A stretch of 64,000 nt of DNA from Ancylomarina sp. DW003 (GTDB taxonomy: Bacteria > Bacteroidota > Bacteroidia > Bacteroidales > Marinifilaceae). Below, piece by piece: positions 47,884 through 57,757 of this stretch (positions are counted from its first letter, which is position 1; every line of letters begins with the position of its first letter). Below the pieces are notes generated by a model. It was not told the DNA's origin and did not search any database. It was given only the letters and a program-made list of their open reading frames with translations. The DNA is taken from assembly GCF_029029505.1 (NCBI RefSeq), contig NZ_JAKJSD010000005.1:239803-303802 (forward strand), given 5' to 3'. The position numbers and the translations under genes were made by a program.

Positions 47884-49248
47884 TTACTCTGTCAATTCTT
47901 GTTTTGATAATTTCATAAATCGAAACATAAATAGAATTGAAGCTGTACCTAAACCAACAGGCAAGCCCCACCAAATACCAACTTCATTTAAACCAAACGT
48001 AAAGGCACATAAATAGCCTGTTGGCAATGAAACAAGAAAATAGGCTATAAAGGTGTATAAGGTTGGAATATTAACATCGGACATACCTCGAAGAATACTT
48101 CCAAATACAATTTGTAAACCATCGAATAATTGATAAACAAGCATTACAACAATAAACTGAGCAGCCAAAGCTATAACTAATGGGTCTTCTGAAAATAGAG
48201 TTGGTAACAGATTCCTAAACAAAAGAAAGCCAAGTCCAATTACAATCACCATTAAGATAACAAGATGTATAGCCGCCCAACCTGCTTTTCTCATTTCGGC
48301 AATTTTATTTTCGCCAAATAAAGACGAAACACGAATAGTTGTACTCGAAGCAATACCGAGATAAACCATAAAACTGATAGTGGAAATACTTAAAACGATT
48401 TGATGTGCTGCCAAACCTTCAACACTAATCCATCCCATCATAATTGTACTAAGCATAAATGCAGATGCTTCCATTACCAGTTGTGCACCAATAGGAACAC
48501 CTAATTTCCAAATCTTAATAAAGTCAACAACGGCAAACTTCGCCTTGGAAATTATCTCACCATAAGATTTAAAGCTTTTCCCTTTCCTAAAAACAAAAAA
48601 GAAGCAAGCAGCCATAAAAATTCTGGAAATCAGGGTTCCAAAACCTGCCCCATTTAAACCCAGAACAGGTAACCCTAGCTTCCCATTAATTAGGATATAA
48701 TTGAAAATAACATTAATCAAGTTAGCTATCAAAACTATATTCATAGCTACTTTTGTATTTGCTAATCCTTCACAAAATTGCTTATATCCCATAAAAACCA
48801 TCATGGGTAATATAGAACAACTGATGATCCATAAATATTCTCTTGCTGGAAGAACCACATCAATTGACTGTCCCATATTATCCATAAACAAGCTCAGTAT
48901 ATAAATCACCAGACTTAAAAATACTCCCATACCAACAACAGCCCACATTGATGATTTGAACCAAGCTCCCACCTGATTCATTTCAAAATTTCCTCTAGCC
49001 TTTCCAACAAGTGGCGTAATTGCATACGAGAACCCCGTACCAAAAACAATAACCAACCAAAAAATTGTATTGGCAAATGAAGCTGCAGCTAATTCCTGAG
49101 TTCCAACATGCCCAATCATCATATTATCAATAACTCCAACTGTCACCTGTCCCAATTGAGCCAATATAACTGGAATGCCAAGTTTTATTAATCCACTATA
49201 ATGTTCTTGATACGATTTAAAATATGATTGAACTGCTCGAATTGTCAT
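47884..49248 (-). CDS. MATE family multidrug efflux transporter
   Basis: 454 residues, 12 membrane helices in two similar halves, typical of the MATE family (DinF/NorM type). The N-terminal segment LGIPVILAQLGQVTVGVIDNMMIGHVGTQELAA and the mirrored VPIGAQLVMEASAFMLSTIMMGWI are the conserved helix 1/7 pattern. MATE proteins expel cationic drugs in exchange for Na+ or H+. It is transcribed alone on the minus strand and converges with the phospholipase gene, whose stop lies only three bases away. Substrates cannot be predicted from sequence. Confidence 0.95.
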   Translation of the reverse strand: MTIRAVQSYFKSYQEHYSGLIKLGIPVILAQLGQVTVGVIDNMMIGHVGTQELAAASFANTIFWLVIVFGTGFSYAITPLVGKARGNFEMNQVGAWFKSSMWAVVGMGVFLSLVIYILSLFMDNMGQSIDVVLPAREYLWIISCSILPMMVFMGYKQFCEGLANTKVAMNIVLIANLINVIFNYILINGKLGLPVLGLNGAGFGTLISRIFMAACFFFVFRKGKSFKSYGEIISKAKFAVVDFIKIWKLGVPIGAQLVMEASAFMLSTIMMGWISVEGLAAHQIVLSISTISFMVYLGIASSTTIRVSSLFGENKIAEMRKAGWAAIHLVILMVIVIGLGFLLFRNLLPTLFSEDPLVIALAAQFIVVMLVYQLFDGLQIVFGSILRGMSDVNIPTLYTFIAYFLVSLPTGYLCAFTFGLNEVGIWWGLPVGLGTASILFMFRFMKLSKQELTE

Positions 49249-49677
49249 TACTATAATTATTGAAAAAAATGGCCATCAAATCTAGTGGTTTTAATAATCT
49301 GATGGGCTGCAAAGGTAGCATTTAAAATATGACTCAACCTGCTTTTATTACTAATGATTCTACCCCCTTAAAACCGCAAACACCTCTATTTGCTTATTAT
49401 TTGTCCCTTTTTGAAAAAAATGTCACCCCCTATTTTTTCAGATTGAAGATATCTTTGAGCTACTCTCTATAAGAAAAAATAGAGAAGCTTGATTAGACGA
49501 AAATTCAGCAAAAAGATTCTCGAGAGCTTAAGTATTAATATTAAAAAGAAAATTAGTAATATAGAAGTATTAAACAGTAGAAAACCTAAATCTGTAATTT
49601 GATGTCCTAATTTTATAATTGAAGGCTACTTTTTATTCTTTCTAATAAATATAAAAAGCATAAAACATTAAAAAACT
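49249..49677. other. Divergent intergenic region between MATE and GH109-like genes
   Basis: 429 A/T-rich bases holding the leaders of both genes. The minus-strand -7 element TACCTTTG at 49310-49317 serves the MATE gene. On the plus side I see no convincing promoter box, no open frame and no repeat. Confidence 0.5.
49310..49317 (-). promoter_or_regulatory. -7 element TACCTTTG of the MATE gene
   Basis: Exact TAnnTTTG match on the minus strand, 62 bases before the ATG, with a GTTG (49338-49335) at about the -33 distance. Confidence 0.6.
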
Positions 49678-51159
49678 ATGACTACCCGAAGATCATTTCT
49701 AAGTAATTTGGCTCTTGGAGCCGGTGTACTTGCTGCAGCACCACTTGCAGCTTGTTCAAGCACCAAAGATGAAAGTAATTTGGCTTATATAAAAGCTGCT
49801 GCATCAAGAAATCCATCAATGAATTTCAATATGTGTGGTTATGCTGCCCCAAAACTCGATACAGTTCGTGTTGGATTTGTTGGTATAGGTGATCGTGGTT
49901 CAGGAGCAGTAAAACGTATGACTTATATCGAAGGTGTCGAAATAACAGCTCTTTGTGATATTAGGCAAGCTGCTGTTGATGGTGGGCAAAAAATTCTATC
50001 AGATGCAGGTTTACCAAAAGCCAAAGAATTTGTTGGAGGTGATTTAGGATTCAAGGAATTGTGTGAAAGTGGTTTGGTTGATCTTGTTTATATAGCTACA
50101 CCATGGGAATGGCACGTACCTGTGGCTATCGCTGCAATGGAAGCTGACAGTCATGCGGCTGTTGAAGTTTCTACAGCTAAAACAATGGACGAATGCTGGC
50201 AAATGGTTGAAACATCAGAGCGTACCCGTAAGCATTGTGTTATTTTAGAAAATTGTTGCTATGATTTCTTCGAAATGTTAACCATTAGCATGGCTCAGCA
50301 AGGTGCATTTGGTGATCTTATTCACGGAGAAGGCGCCTATATTCACGATCTTGATTATTGGCATTTTAATAAGCCAAAAGATGATAAAATGTCTGATGGA
50401 GCATACACTAGAATGTGGCGTTTACATGAGAACAAACGTAAGGCAAATGTATACCCAACCCATGGTTTAGGACCTATTTGCCAAGCAATGAATATTAATC
50501 GAGGTGACAAAATGGATTACTTAACATCCATGATGTCTGAAGATTTTACATTGAAGCATCGAATTGCTGAGATGGCTAAAGAAGATTCCTTCTTTGAAAA
50601 ATTCGTAGGATGGGAAATGAGAGGTAATATGGATATGCAGATGATTCGTACCAATATGGGACGAACCATAATGATACAGCATGATATTAGTTCTCCAAGA
50701 CCTTATTCAAGAATTCATATGTTGAGCGGAACAAAATGTTTTGCACAAAAATGGCCTAAACAGCATATTGCATTCGGGCATAACGTGATAGATGATACAA
50801 AATTTAAAGAATTAGAAGAAAAATACACTCCTGAAATTATCCGAAGAGTTGGTGAAATGGCCAAACAAGTTGGTGGTCATGGTGGCATGGATTTCGTAAT
50901 GGATTGGCGTTTAATTGACTGCTTACGTAACGGCTTGCCAATGGATATGGATGTATATGATGCTGCATCCTGGAGTTGTATTACACCTTTAAGTGAATGG
51001 TCTATTGCCAATAAATCAAATTCTATTGAAATTCCTGATTTTACAAGAGGTGCATGGAAAACCAATAAACCAATAGATTTGACTTTAAATGGTGGTGGAA
51101 CAACAGGTGTAAGAAATCTTAAAAAAGCAGATTCTAAAGGGCAACTTGAGGTACATTAA
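49678..51159 (+). CDS. Tat-exported Gfo/Idh/MocA-fold protein, GH109-like
   Basis: 493 residues. It opens with a twin-arginine signal (TTRRSFLSNLALGAG) and a possible lipobox (AAC). The Rossmann fold follows (VGFVGIGDRGSG about residue 65), then VYIATPWEWHVP and AVEVSTAKTMDE, and a C-terminal substrate domain with NVYPTHGLGPICQAMNINRGDKMDYL. This matches glycoside hydrolase family 109, NAD-dependent alpha-N-acetylgalactosaminidases that use a bound NAD in an elimination-addition cycle; Tat export of the folded, NAD-loaded enzyme agrees with that. A plain dehydrogenase is the alternative. The gene stands alone on the plus strand. Confidence 0.82.
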   Translation: MTTRRSFLSNLALGAGVLAAAPLAACSSTKDESNLAYIKAAASRNPSMNFNMCGYAAPKLDTVRVGFVGIGDRGSGAVKRMTYIEGVEITALCDIRQAAVDGGQKILSDAGLPKAKEFVGGDLGFKELCESGLVDLVYIATPWEWHVPVAIAAMEADSHAAVEVSTAKTMDECWQMVETSERTRKHCVILENCCYDFFEMLTISMAQQGAFGDLIHGEGAYIHDLDYWHFNKPKDDKMSDGAYTRMWRLHENKRKANVYPTHGLGPICQAMNINRGDKMDYLTSMMSEDFTLKHRIAEMAKEDSFFEKFVGWEMRGNMDMQMIRTNMGRTIMIQHDISSPRPYSRIHMLSGTKCFAQKWPKQHIAFGHNVIDDTKFKELEEKYTPEIIRRVGEMAKQVGGHGGMDFVMDWRLIDCLRNGLPMDMDVYDAASWSCITPLSEWSIANKSNSIEIPDFTRGAWKTNKPIDLTLNGGGTTGVRNLKKADSKGQLEVH

Positions 51160-51261
51160 ACTCAACAAACATAGATTCCAATTTTGTGGCGAATAGCTGG
51201 TTCTTAATCGTTCAGGTTAAGTTTCATCTGTTCGTCATTCTTTATTATATACCTTCCAAGT

Positions 51262-51816
51262 TTAGACTCTCTTAAAAAGAAACTCCCTGAGGATATCCCA
51301 ACTCTTACCATTATGCTTTAGAAGAAACAAACTTTTGCATAAAAAGGAAGCTTCAAATTCTTTTTCTTTAAATATTGGCCATGCAATATTGAAATTTTCA
51401 AAACTCAAATCTCTTGTAGCAATAGTCATATGTGGATGAATATTCCAACTAATTACCTTTTCACCAATATCCATATTTTTACTAAAAATATGAATGAAAT
51501 TATTGTGAAGAGATTTGATGCTTACATGATTCTTAACTTTCACAAAAATGACTCTCGGCGTAAAACAATCAAAATCCAATAAACTAATCTTAAACGAAGT
51601 TTGATGCGAAGAAAATTCTTCCAAAACTTCGAACATAAAAGGTTCAAGTTCATCTGAACATTTAAATGGCATTTGTAGTGTAATATGCGCCGGTGATTTT
51701 AAAGCATGCTGTGCTTTAAACGTCTCTTTCATTTCTTCTTTTAAGGCTTTTATTCGCTCTCTAAGTTCAATTGGTGGAATCAATGCAATAAAATATAAAT
51801 GCTGATGAGTCATCAT
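51262..51816 (-). CDS. 2H phosphoesterase (LigT / 2'-5' RNA ligase-like)
   Basis: 184 residues from ATG 51816 (ATG 51852 would add 12 residues; TGTT-rich leader gives no clear ribosome site for either). Two HxT motifs, HITLQMPF near residue 50 and HPHMTIA near 130, are the hallmark of the 2H phosphoesterase family, which opens cyclic phosphodiesters or acts on 2'-5' RNA bonds. The beginning HQHLYFIALIPP is the conserved first strand. Its natural substrate is unknown in most bacteria. It stands alone on the minus strand, downstream of tRNA-Arg and convergent with the GH109-like gene. Confidence 0.85.
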   Translation of the reverse strand: MMTHQHLYFIALIPPIELRERIKALKEEMKETFKAQHALKSPAHITLQMPFKCSDELEPFMFEVLEEFSSHQTSFKISLLDFDCFTPRVIFVKVKNHVSIKSLHNNFIHIFSKNMDIGEKVISWNIHPHMTIATRDLSFENFNIAWPIFKEKEFEASFLCKSLFLLKHNGKSWDILREFLFKRV

Positions 51817-51973
51817 GTTATTATCTAGTAAATACTTTTTACATACTTCCATAAATTTAATACTTTCTCAACCTTTTAATCAATTCATCTAAAATAAACT
51901 CAGCAGATTATAATCCCTTTTATATCAGAGATTCGGGCATAAAAAAAACTCATCAGTAATATGATGAGTTTCG

Positions 51974-52047
51974 TGAACATGGAGGGATTCGAACCCCCAA
52001 CCTCCTCGGCCGTAACGAGGTGCACTATCCAGTTATGCTACACGTCC
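51974..52047 (-). tRNA. tRNA-Arg, anticodon ACG
   Basis: 74 bases that fold as a cloverleaf: 7-bp acceptor stem (GGACGTG with CATGTTC, two G-U pairs), anticodon stem CCTCG/CGAGG with loop TTACGGC (anticodon ACG), and T-arm with TTCGAAT. The discriminator base is A and CCA is not encoded. A34 is normally changed to inosine by TadA so that the tRNA reads CGU, CGC and CGA. Confidence 0.97.
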
Positions 52048-52068
52048 GTTTTCGTCCTAAAGACACTG

Positions 52069-52101
52069 CAAATATAGGTATTCTGTAAATTATAAAACAA
52101 A
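52069..52101 (-). promoter_or_regulatory. Promoter of tRNA-Arg
   Basis: TATATTTG (52076-52069 on the minus strand) with TTTG (52101-52098) 21 bases upstream. The spacing is two bases over the standard 19, otherwise a good Bacteroidota promoter. It places the start point a few bases before the tRNA. Confidence 0.6.
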
Positions 52102-52264
52102 TTTTAATCTAAGTATTTTTTACTTTTTCAAGTCCATTATTGTTCTCAAATGTGTTTAAATAAAGATTAACAAGCCCTTAACAAATATTACTTTTTCAAC
52201 TATTATAATAGAAGTATATTTAAATTCAGATTAAATAAGAATATTACCAATTAATTCATATACG

Positions 52265-52858
52265 ATGAAAATAAAGAAAATACTATTAGGACTAGCATTT
52301 GTAACAGGGGCTGTATTAATAACAACAAATGCTAATGCTCAAAAGAGCATGGATTTAAATCTTGATAAAAGTAAAGTTGAATGGACAGGGAAAAAGGTTA
52401 CCGGTGCTCACAATGGTTCCGTCATGTTAAAATCTGGTTCCTTAATCATGAAAGATGCTAAAATTGTAGGTGGCGAATTCGTTATGGATATGACAACCAT
52501 TAAGAATGCTGATATCAAAAGTGATAAGTATCGTGGAAATCTTGAGAAACATTTAAAATCAGATGACTTTTTTGGAGTTGCAAAATTCCCCGAAGCAAAA
52601 TTTGTGATCAAAGAAAGCAAAAAGCTTAGTAATGGTTCAATTCTGGTAAAGGGTGAAATCAGCATAAAAGGGATTACAAAACCATTAGAGTTTGAAGTTG
52701 ACTCTCATATGCATGAAGAATCTGTTCATGTTAGTGGTTTAATGGTTATTGATCGTACACAATTTGACATTAAATACGGGTCCGGATCATTCTTCGACAA
52801 TCTTGGAGACAGAACAATCCACAATGATTTTGAACTAAAATTCGATTTAATGTTTTAA
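52265..52858 (+). CDS. YceI family periplasmic lipid-binding protein
   Basis: 197 residues with a signal peptide (ends ANAQ). The mature part is a lipocalin-like YceI domain: SKVEWTGKKVTGAHNGSV at the N-terminus, DFFGVAKFPEAKFVI and GEISIKGITKPLEFEV in the middle, and DRTQFDIKYGSGSFF near the end. YceI proteins bind long isoprenoid chains and are often induced by high pH or osmotic stress; here it may carry quinone-like lipids, but no partner gene is adjacent. Single-gene transcript with a clean terminator. Confidence 0.93.
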   Translation: MKIKKILLGLAFVTGAVLITTNANAQKSMDLNLDKSKVEWTGKKVTGAHNGSVMLKSGSLIMKDAKIVGGEFVMDMTTIKNADIKSDKYRGNLEKHLKSDDFFGVAKFPEAKFVIKESKKLSNGSILVKGEISIKGITKPLEFEVDSHMHEESVHVSGLMVIDRTQFDIKYGSGSFFDNLGDRTIHNDFELKFDLMF

Positions 52859-52880
52859 ACATTACCGTTCAGATACAAGA

Positions 52881-52910
52881 AACGCCACATTTATATGTGG
52901 CGTTCTTTAT
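52881..52910 (+). terminator. Terminator of the YceI gene
   Basis: Perfect 10-bp stem 52881-52890 with 52895-52904, TTAT loop, T-rich tail. The convergent FadL gene ends at 52942. Confidence 0.85.
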
Positions 52911-52941
52911 TCTACAAAGAATTGTATTCTAAGAATATGTA

Positions 52942-54279
52942 TTAGAATGAATAAGCAATTTCAAATTCAATCTGATTCATTTTAATTTCAATTGTTTGAG
53001 CAGGATCCATTGTATTTGGACCTTTTACCGAATTCTCAAGAGCATAAACAAAAGCAAAGTGCAATGCATTACCTTTTTCGCTTAATACTTTTGAGCATCC
53101 TAGAGTAATATGATCTTGAACAACACCAGGAGCTAAAATATTAAATAAAACTTCTGATTTTTTAATAGGTTGATCACAATGTGAATAACCAGCTCTTAAA
53201 GTCCAAGTATCAATCCCAGCATACTCAGCACCAACTTTAATAACGTTGATATCTTCCCAACCAAAACCAGCACCTTTATCAGAACCTAGAGGAGTAAAAT
53301 TTGGATTTGGAGTATAGTTCATCATATCACTTGGATCACCACCTACAAAGAAAGCAGGTATAGCAGTCATAGGATTCATTGGGTTAGAAACAGACGCAAC
53401 ATCCTTATAATTAATACGCTTGAAATCTGCTGCAAATACCCAATTCTCATTAGCTTGATATGCTAAACCTACAGTCCAAGTTGATGGAATATTAAAATCT
53501 CCCTGCTCTGCAAAAAGACCAGCATAATCATCAAACTCACTCATATATACCATCGTTTGGTAGCTAGCACCAATACTCAGTTTTTCGCTTAATTGACCTA
53601 GGTAACCTAACTTAAATCCTACTCCAAATGCGTTATCATGACCATTATCTGTTAATTTGGTCATATCACTTGACATTCCATTTTGTCCAAAAGCACCTAA
53701 TCCTTTAGCTTCAAAATATTGGTAAGCAGCAATAGCAGTAACACCAAAGCTATGTTTTTCGCTTACTTGATAAGCATAACTTAAGTTTAAGAACATTTGT
53801 CCCAAATCTACCCCTGTATCAGCATCTGGCATACCGAAAGTACCAAATCCATTCTTAGGAGCATAATCCGTATTCATACCACCATTACCATACATTGCTA
53901 CAGAAAAGCTACTTTTTTCATTAAGCATCCAGTTAGCACCGAAATTAGGGATAAAGAAAATTTTACTGTCACTTTCGACAGTCCCCGGTGCCAAGCCAAA
54001 TGCTGGTCGTGGAGACGGATTTCCTGTTACAGTATATTCACGATTGGGGTTAAACATGTTTACACCAAATTGGTATTGGTTACCTAACTTAACTAAAGAA
54101 GCAGGATTACCATTAATAAGTGAATTCTTATACCAAGCGATACCAGCTCCAGCCATACCCTTGTTTTGTGTTCCATAAGCAAGACTAAAATAACCATCAG
54201 TTGCACTTGCTGTTTGAGTTGAAATAATTCCAGCCAAAAGTAGGGAAGCTAAAATTAGAAGTTTAGATCTCATTTTCAT
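52942..54279 (-). CDS. FadL/OmpP1/TodX-type outer-membrane porin
   Basis: 445 residues with a signal peptide (ends SATDG). The N-terminal hatch motif NKGMAGAGIAWYKNSLINGNPASL is the conserved start of FadL/OmpP1 proteins, in which a plug controls passage of hydrophobic compounds such as long-chain fatty acids. The rest is a 14-strand barrel pattern with a C-terminal aromatic strand (IEFEIAYSF). The long loop with GDPSDMMNYTPNPNFTPLGSD is surface-exposed and would be the most variable part. It stands alone on the minus strand, upstream gap of 229 bases without a gene. Confidence 0.92.
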   Translation of the reverse strand: MKMRSKLLILASLLLAGIISTQTASATDGYFSLAYGTQNKGMAGAGIAWYKNSLINGNPASLVKLGNQYQFGVNMFNPNREYTVTGNPSPRPAFGLAPGTVESDSKIFFIPNFGANWMLNEKSSFSVAMYGNGGMNTDYAPKNGFGTFGMPDADTGVDLGQMFLNLSYAYQVSEKHSFGVTAIAAYQYFEAKGLGAFGQNGMSSDMTKLTDNGHDNAFGVGFKLGYLGQLSEKLSIGASYQTMVYMSEFDDYAGLFAEQGDFNIPSTWTVGLAYQANENWVFAADFKRINYKDVASVSNPMNPMTAIPAFFVGGDPSDMMNYTPNPNFTPLGSDKGAGFGWEDINVIKVGAEYAGIDTWTLRAGYSHCDQPIKKSEVLFNILAPGVVQDHITLGCSKVLSEKGNALHFAFVYALENSVKGPNTMDPAQTIEIKMNQIEFEIAYSF

Positions 54280-54508
54280 AGGTCAATAATATTTGAATAT
54301 TAGTTGTAATCAATTGCATGAGCAAAATAACAACTATAAATCTATCCAAATATGTTACATATCACATGTATACATATCAACACTAATAGATAATACACTA
54401 AGCCACTAGTAATCAAAATAGTACCTTTATGTGTTTTTTCTTAAATTTAGACTAATACTTATTTGGAACAAATAAGCTAGAGATTTGACAGATAAGAATA
54501 CTGTTAAT

Positions 54509-55591
54509 CTATATGATATTATTTTCTTCTATAAGTCTTTCAAGCGTTGCTTTTCTTTGAATTTTATTAGTTGCAGTACGCTCAAATTTTGAAACCAGGA
54601 AGATCTCGCGTGGACGCTTAAATTTCTCTAAATAAAAATCTATTTCAGCCTGAATCTTCTTTTTTTGTTCTCTGTCACATTCATTAGACTCAATCAATAA
54701 TATCATTTTCTCACCCAAATGTTCATCTGAGATTCCGATGAGAAAAAAAGGCATTTTAATAAAAGACGACAACTCTTCTTCTATCTGCTCTGGAAATAAT
54801 TTAATACCACCTGAATTTACAACATGGTCAAATCTCCCCAACCACTCAAATTCAGATTCAGAAATTAGATTAACAATATCATTTGTTATCAACTCCTTTT
54901 TTAGGAGCTTACATGACTCTATCTTTAAACAATTTCGTGAATCCACAGATAGACGAATTCCTTGAAGTGCCTTATAAACATTTGATTTATGAATACCATT
55001 TAGAGACCGAATAGCAATATGAGAAAGTGTCTCTGTCATGCCAAAACTTCCGAAGCAATTTGTACTAATAGATTGGAGTTTTTCACTCAAATTCCTATCA
55101 ATAACTCCGCCTCCAATGAGAATAGATTTCACTAAGGCTAATTGTTCTTTATTATGTAACGAATTATTAACTTGAAGTGGTATCATAGCAGCAAAATCGA
55201 TAGAGCCTTCCAGCTCTTTTAAAGGGTAACCATTAGGATTAACACAAATCAAGTTCAATTGCCAAACAATAGCGCGTACAATCATCATTTTTCCGGCAAT
55301 GAACTGAGGAGAAAGACACAATAGTGCAGTATCATCCTTCTTAAATTTGAAGAACTCCCCTGTCATTCTTGCTGACTCCATCATTCTCACTTTTTCTAGC
55401 TGAATAGGTTTTGGAGCTCCTGTAGATCCAGAAGTTTTAGCTTGTACAAAAATCCCTTCTTCATACCACTCTAAAATGAAAGCATAAATATCCACTTTCC
55501 ATTGCTCATCAGTAAGTTTAATCTGACTAGAACAATGACTAATAATATCACATTCATTCCATTGTGAGAATTTAAGATTCAAGCAGCTCAT
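54509..55591 (-). CDS. menE: o-Succinylbenzoate-CoA ligase
   Basis: 360 residues, an AMP-binding ligase that activates o-succinylbenzoate with CoA in menaquinone synthesis. Visible: phosphate-binding loop QAKTSGSTGAPKPIQL near residue 55, the FGMTETLSHIA motif, GRFDHVVNSGGIKLFPEQIEEEL, and the C-terminal Lys in RTATNKIQRKATLE. It is shorter than the 450 residues of Proteobacteria because the N-terminal region is trimmed, as is usual in Bacteroidota. Its start overlaps the end of menC by 20 bases, so the two are translationally coupled. Last gene of the menA-menC-menE operon. Confidence 0.93.
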   Translation of the reverse strand: MSCLNLKFSQWNECDIISHCSSQIKLTDEQWKVDIYAFILEWYEEGIFVQAKTSGSTGAPKPIQLEKVRMMESARMTGEFFKFKKDDTALLCLSPQFIAGKMMIVRAIVWQLNLICVNPNGYPLKELEGSIDFAAMIPLQVNNSLHNKEQLALVKSILIGGGVIDRNLSEKLQSISTNCFGSFGMTETLSHIAIRSLNGIHKSNVYKALQGIRLSVDSRNCLKIESCKLLKKELITNDIVNLISESEFEWLGRFDHVVNSGGIKLFPEQIEEELSSFIKMPFFLIGISDEHLGEKMILLIESNECDREQKKKIQAEIDFYLEKFKRPREIFLVSKFERTATNKIQRKATLERLIEENNII

Positions 55592-56630
55592 TGAGTTCCC
55601 ATTTTTTAGATTGACGATAGATTAAATGCCCATTATTTACTTCCAATGGTGATTCAATATTATTGGTAAAAAGTTGGCCAGTACCCAAGCCTTGTGGCAT
55701 CGGGTTATTCTGAATATAGGCCCATTGAGCAATTGCATTCAATCCAACATTAGATTCTAGGGCTGAAGTTGCCCACCATGGAATATTCTCCATATTAGCC
55801 ATATCAATCCATTCCTGACTTCCCTTAAATCCACCTATTAAACTTGGTTTTAGAATAATATACTGAGGTTGAATCTTCTTAATTAATTTCAGTTTATCTT
55901 CTGGTTTATAAATACCAATTAATTCTTCATCTAAAGCTATAGGTACGGGGGTATTTTTGCAAAGCTCAGCCATTGCTTCCCAGTTACCAGCTTTTATAGG
56001 TTGTTCAATCGAATGGATATTAAATTTAGATAAAGCCCTCAATTTGTCCATTGCCTCATCGGAATGAAAAGCACCATTGGCATCAACTCTAATCTCAATT
56101 TGTTTAGCTGTAAATTTATCTCGAATAGATTTTATTATATCCAATTCTTCTTGAAAGTTGATGGCTCCAATCTTTAATTTAATGCAACTATACCCCATGT
56201 CAATTTTATCTTGAACTTGCTCTTGCATATAAGCCTTATTTCCCATCCAAACCAAACCATTTATGGATATTTTAGCTTCATTTTTGGAAAACTCAGAAGA
56301 AAACAACAATCTTTTTCCTCCATTTGCTAAATCTTGTAAAGCCATTTCAAATCCAAAATAAATGGATGGCCATTCAATCAAATCATTCTCAAAATATGTT
56401 TCAATTTGATTTATATTTTTGCAAACTTCTCTTAGTTTATCTTCATAACCATTCCTATCGTCTGGGCTTAAACCTCGAATGATAGAGCATTCACCTAAAC
56501 CTTTTACTTCAGAATTTGAATCATCCCAAACACGTACTATCCAAGCGTCCTTTTTAGTAAGAATACCTCGTGATGTACCACTTGGTCGTTTAAAATTCAA
56601 AGGGTAATATTGATAATTTGCTACAAGCAT
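55572..56630 (-). CDS. menC: o-Succinylbenzoate synthase
   Basis: 352 residues of the enolase superfamily (muconate-lactonizing type). It dehydrates SHCHC to o-succinylbenzoate. Catalytic and metal positions: Lys in CIKLKIG, Asp in RVDANGAF, Glu in SIEQPI, Asp in ALDEEL and Lys in ILKPSLIGG, all in order. The middle gene of the operon; its stop lies inside menE (20-base overlap) and its start is 21 bases after menA. N-acylamino-acid racemase activity is an alternative in this superfamily, but the neighbours menA and menE settle the role. Confidence 0.94.
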   Translation of the reverse strand: MLVANYQYYPLNFKRPSGTSRGILTKKDAWIVRVWDDSNSEVKGLGECSIIRGLSPDDRNGYEDKLREVCKNINQIETYFENDLIEWPSIYFGFEMALQDLANGGKRLLFSSEFSKNEAKISINGLVWMGNKAYMQEQVQDKIDMGYSCIKLKIGAINFQEELDIIKSIRDKFTAKQIEIRVDANGAFHSDEAMDKLRALSKFNIHSIEQPIKAGNWEAMAELCKNTPVPIALDEELIGIYKPEDKLKLIKKIQPQYIILKPSLIGGFKGSQEWIDMANMENIPWWATSALESNVGLNAIAQWAYIQNNPMPQGLGTGQLFTNNIESPLEVNNGHLIYRQSKKWELNELLES

Positions 56631-56651
56631 AAATAGAGAATAAGAGACTGA

Positions 56652-57554
56652 TTATAAAAGTGTACCAATACCAAAGCTAAGGCTAAAAAAGAAACAGGAT
56701 AAAGCCAGTTTCTTCAATTCAGGATCTAAATCCTGAGGATTGCTATTTTTCATCACAACACTAATATTACGCAATATCAGCGGAAAACTAAACAAGTAAA
56801 TAAACTGATATGGTGAATCAAAGTTATATATACTATAAACACAAGCAAAAAACATAGCAAAACTTAAAATAATAAGATGGTATTTTTTTGCATTTTTTGA
56901 TCCGATTTTAACCACGAGTGTTCTTTTACCTGTTTGAGCATCATTCTCAATGTCTCGCATATTATTTAGATTAAGAACACCTGCACTTAAGAATCCTACA
57001 GAGCTTGCAGGAAGAAATACATCCCAAACGATGCTACCTGTGTGCAGAAAATAAGATCCAATTACACCAACCAATCCAAAAAAGATAAAAACAAATAAAT
57101 CGCCAAAGCCCATATAACCATATGGGTTCTTGCCTATTGTATAATTCACAGCAGCCAATATAGCCAGAATTCCAATTGTAAAAATAACGATAGCATCTCT
57201 CATAGTAATAATCCGGGCAGCCTCGTAAATTAAGAAAACACCACTTATCAGCGATAATACAATAAAGACAAACAACATGTTCTTCATTTCCTTTTTACTA
57301 ATGTCTCCACTTTGAACGGCCCGCTCAGGGCCAATTCGATTTTCATTGTCAGCACCAGAAATTGAATCACCTAAATCATTTGCCAGATTCGATAGAATCT
57401 GCAAAAAAAGAGTGGTTGTAATGGCCAATATAAATATAGATGAATTGAATTTATCATGTGATGCTGCTAAAAAGCTTCCAAGTAAAATACTCGAAAGGGC
57501 TAAAGGAAGGGTTCTTAATCTAAAGGCATGAATCCATGCTTTCGTTTTACTCAT
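56652..57554 (-). CDS. menA: 1,4-Dihydroxy-2-naphthoate polyprenyltransferase
   Basis: 300 residues, a UbiA-family membrane enzyme with eight or nine helices. It joins 1,4-dihydroxy-2-naphthoate to a polyprenyl chain to make demethylmenaquinone. The first aspartate-rich motif, NLANDLGDSISGADNENRIGP, and the second, NLNNMRDIENDAQTGKRTL, are intact. It is first in the minus-strand operon menA-menC-menE. Other steps (menF, D, H, B) are not in the window, so the pathway is split on the chromosome. Menaquinone is the likely respiratory quinone, typical of Bacteroidota. Confidence 0.94.
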   Translation of the reverse strand: MSKTKAWIHAFRLRTLPLALSSILLGSFLAASHDKFNSSIFILAITTTLFLQILSNLANDLGDSISGADNENRIGPERAVQSGDISKKEMKNMLFVFIVLSLISGVFLIYEAARIITMRDAIVIFTIGILAILAAVNYTIGKNPYGYMGFGDLFVFIFFGLVGVIGSYFLHTGSIVWDVFLPASSVGFLSAGVLNLNNMRDIENDAQTGKRTLVVKIGSKNAKKYHLIILSFAMFFACVYSIYNFDSPYQFIYLFSFPLILRNISVVMKNSNPQDLDPELKKLALSCFFFSLSFGIGTLL

Positions 57555-57576
57555 AATTGTTGTAATTTTTGAATTA

Positions 57577-57584
57577 CAAATTTA
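57577..57584 (-). promoter_or_regulatory. -7 element TAAATTTG of the men operon
   Basis: Exact TAnnTTTG match on the minus strand 23 bases before the menA ATG; no TTTG box at the normal distance. Confidence 0.45.
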
Positions 57585-57757
57585 ACGAAATTAAAATAAT
57601 GCCTTAAGCTAATTTCTCTTGATTTTACGCTTTAAGCCTAATTATCTAATGTAAAAGCTCTTGCTCCAGGATTTTTTATTTTGTAACTTCTGATTTACAG
57701 TAAACAAGCAATGTTGTCACCCTCAATTTAAATCAAATTATTAAGCTTATTAAAAAC

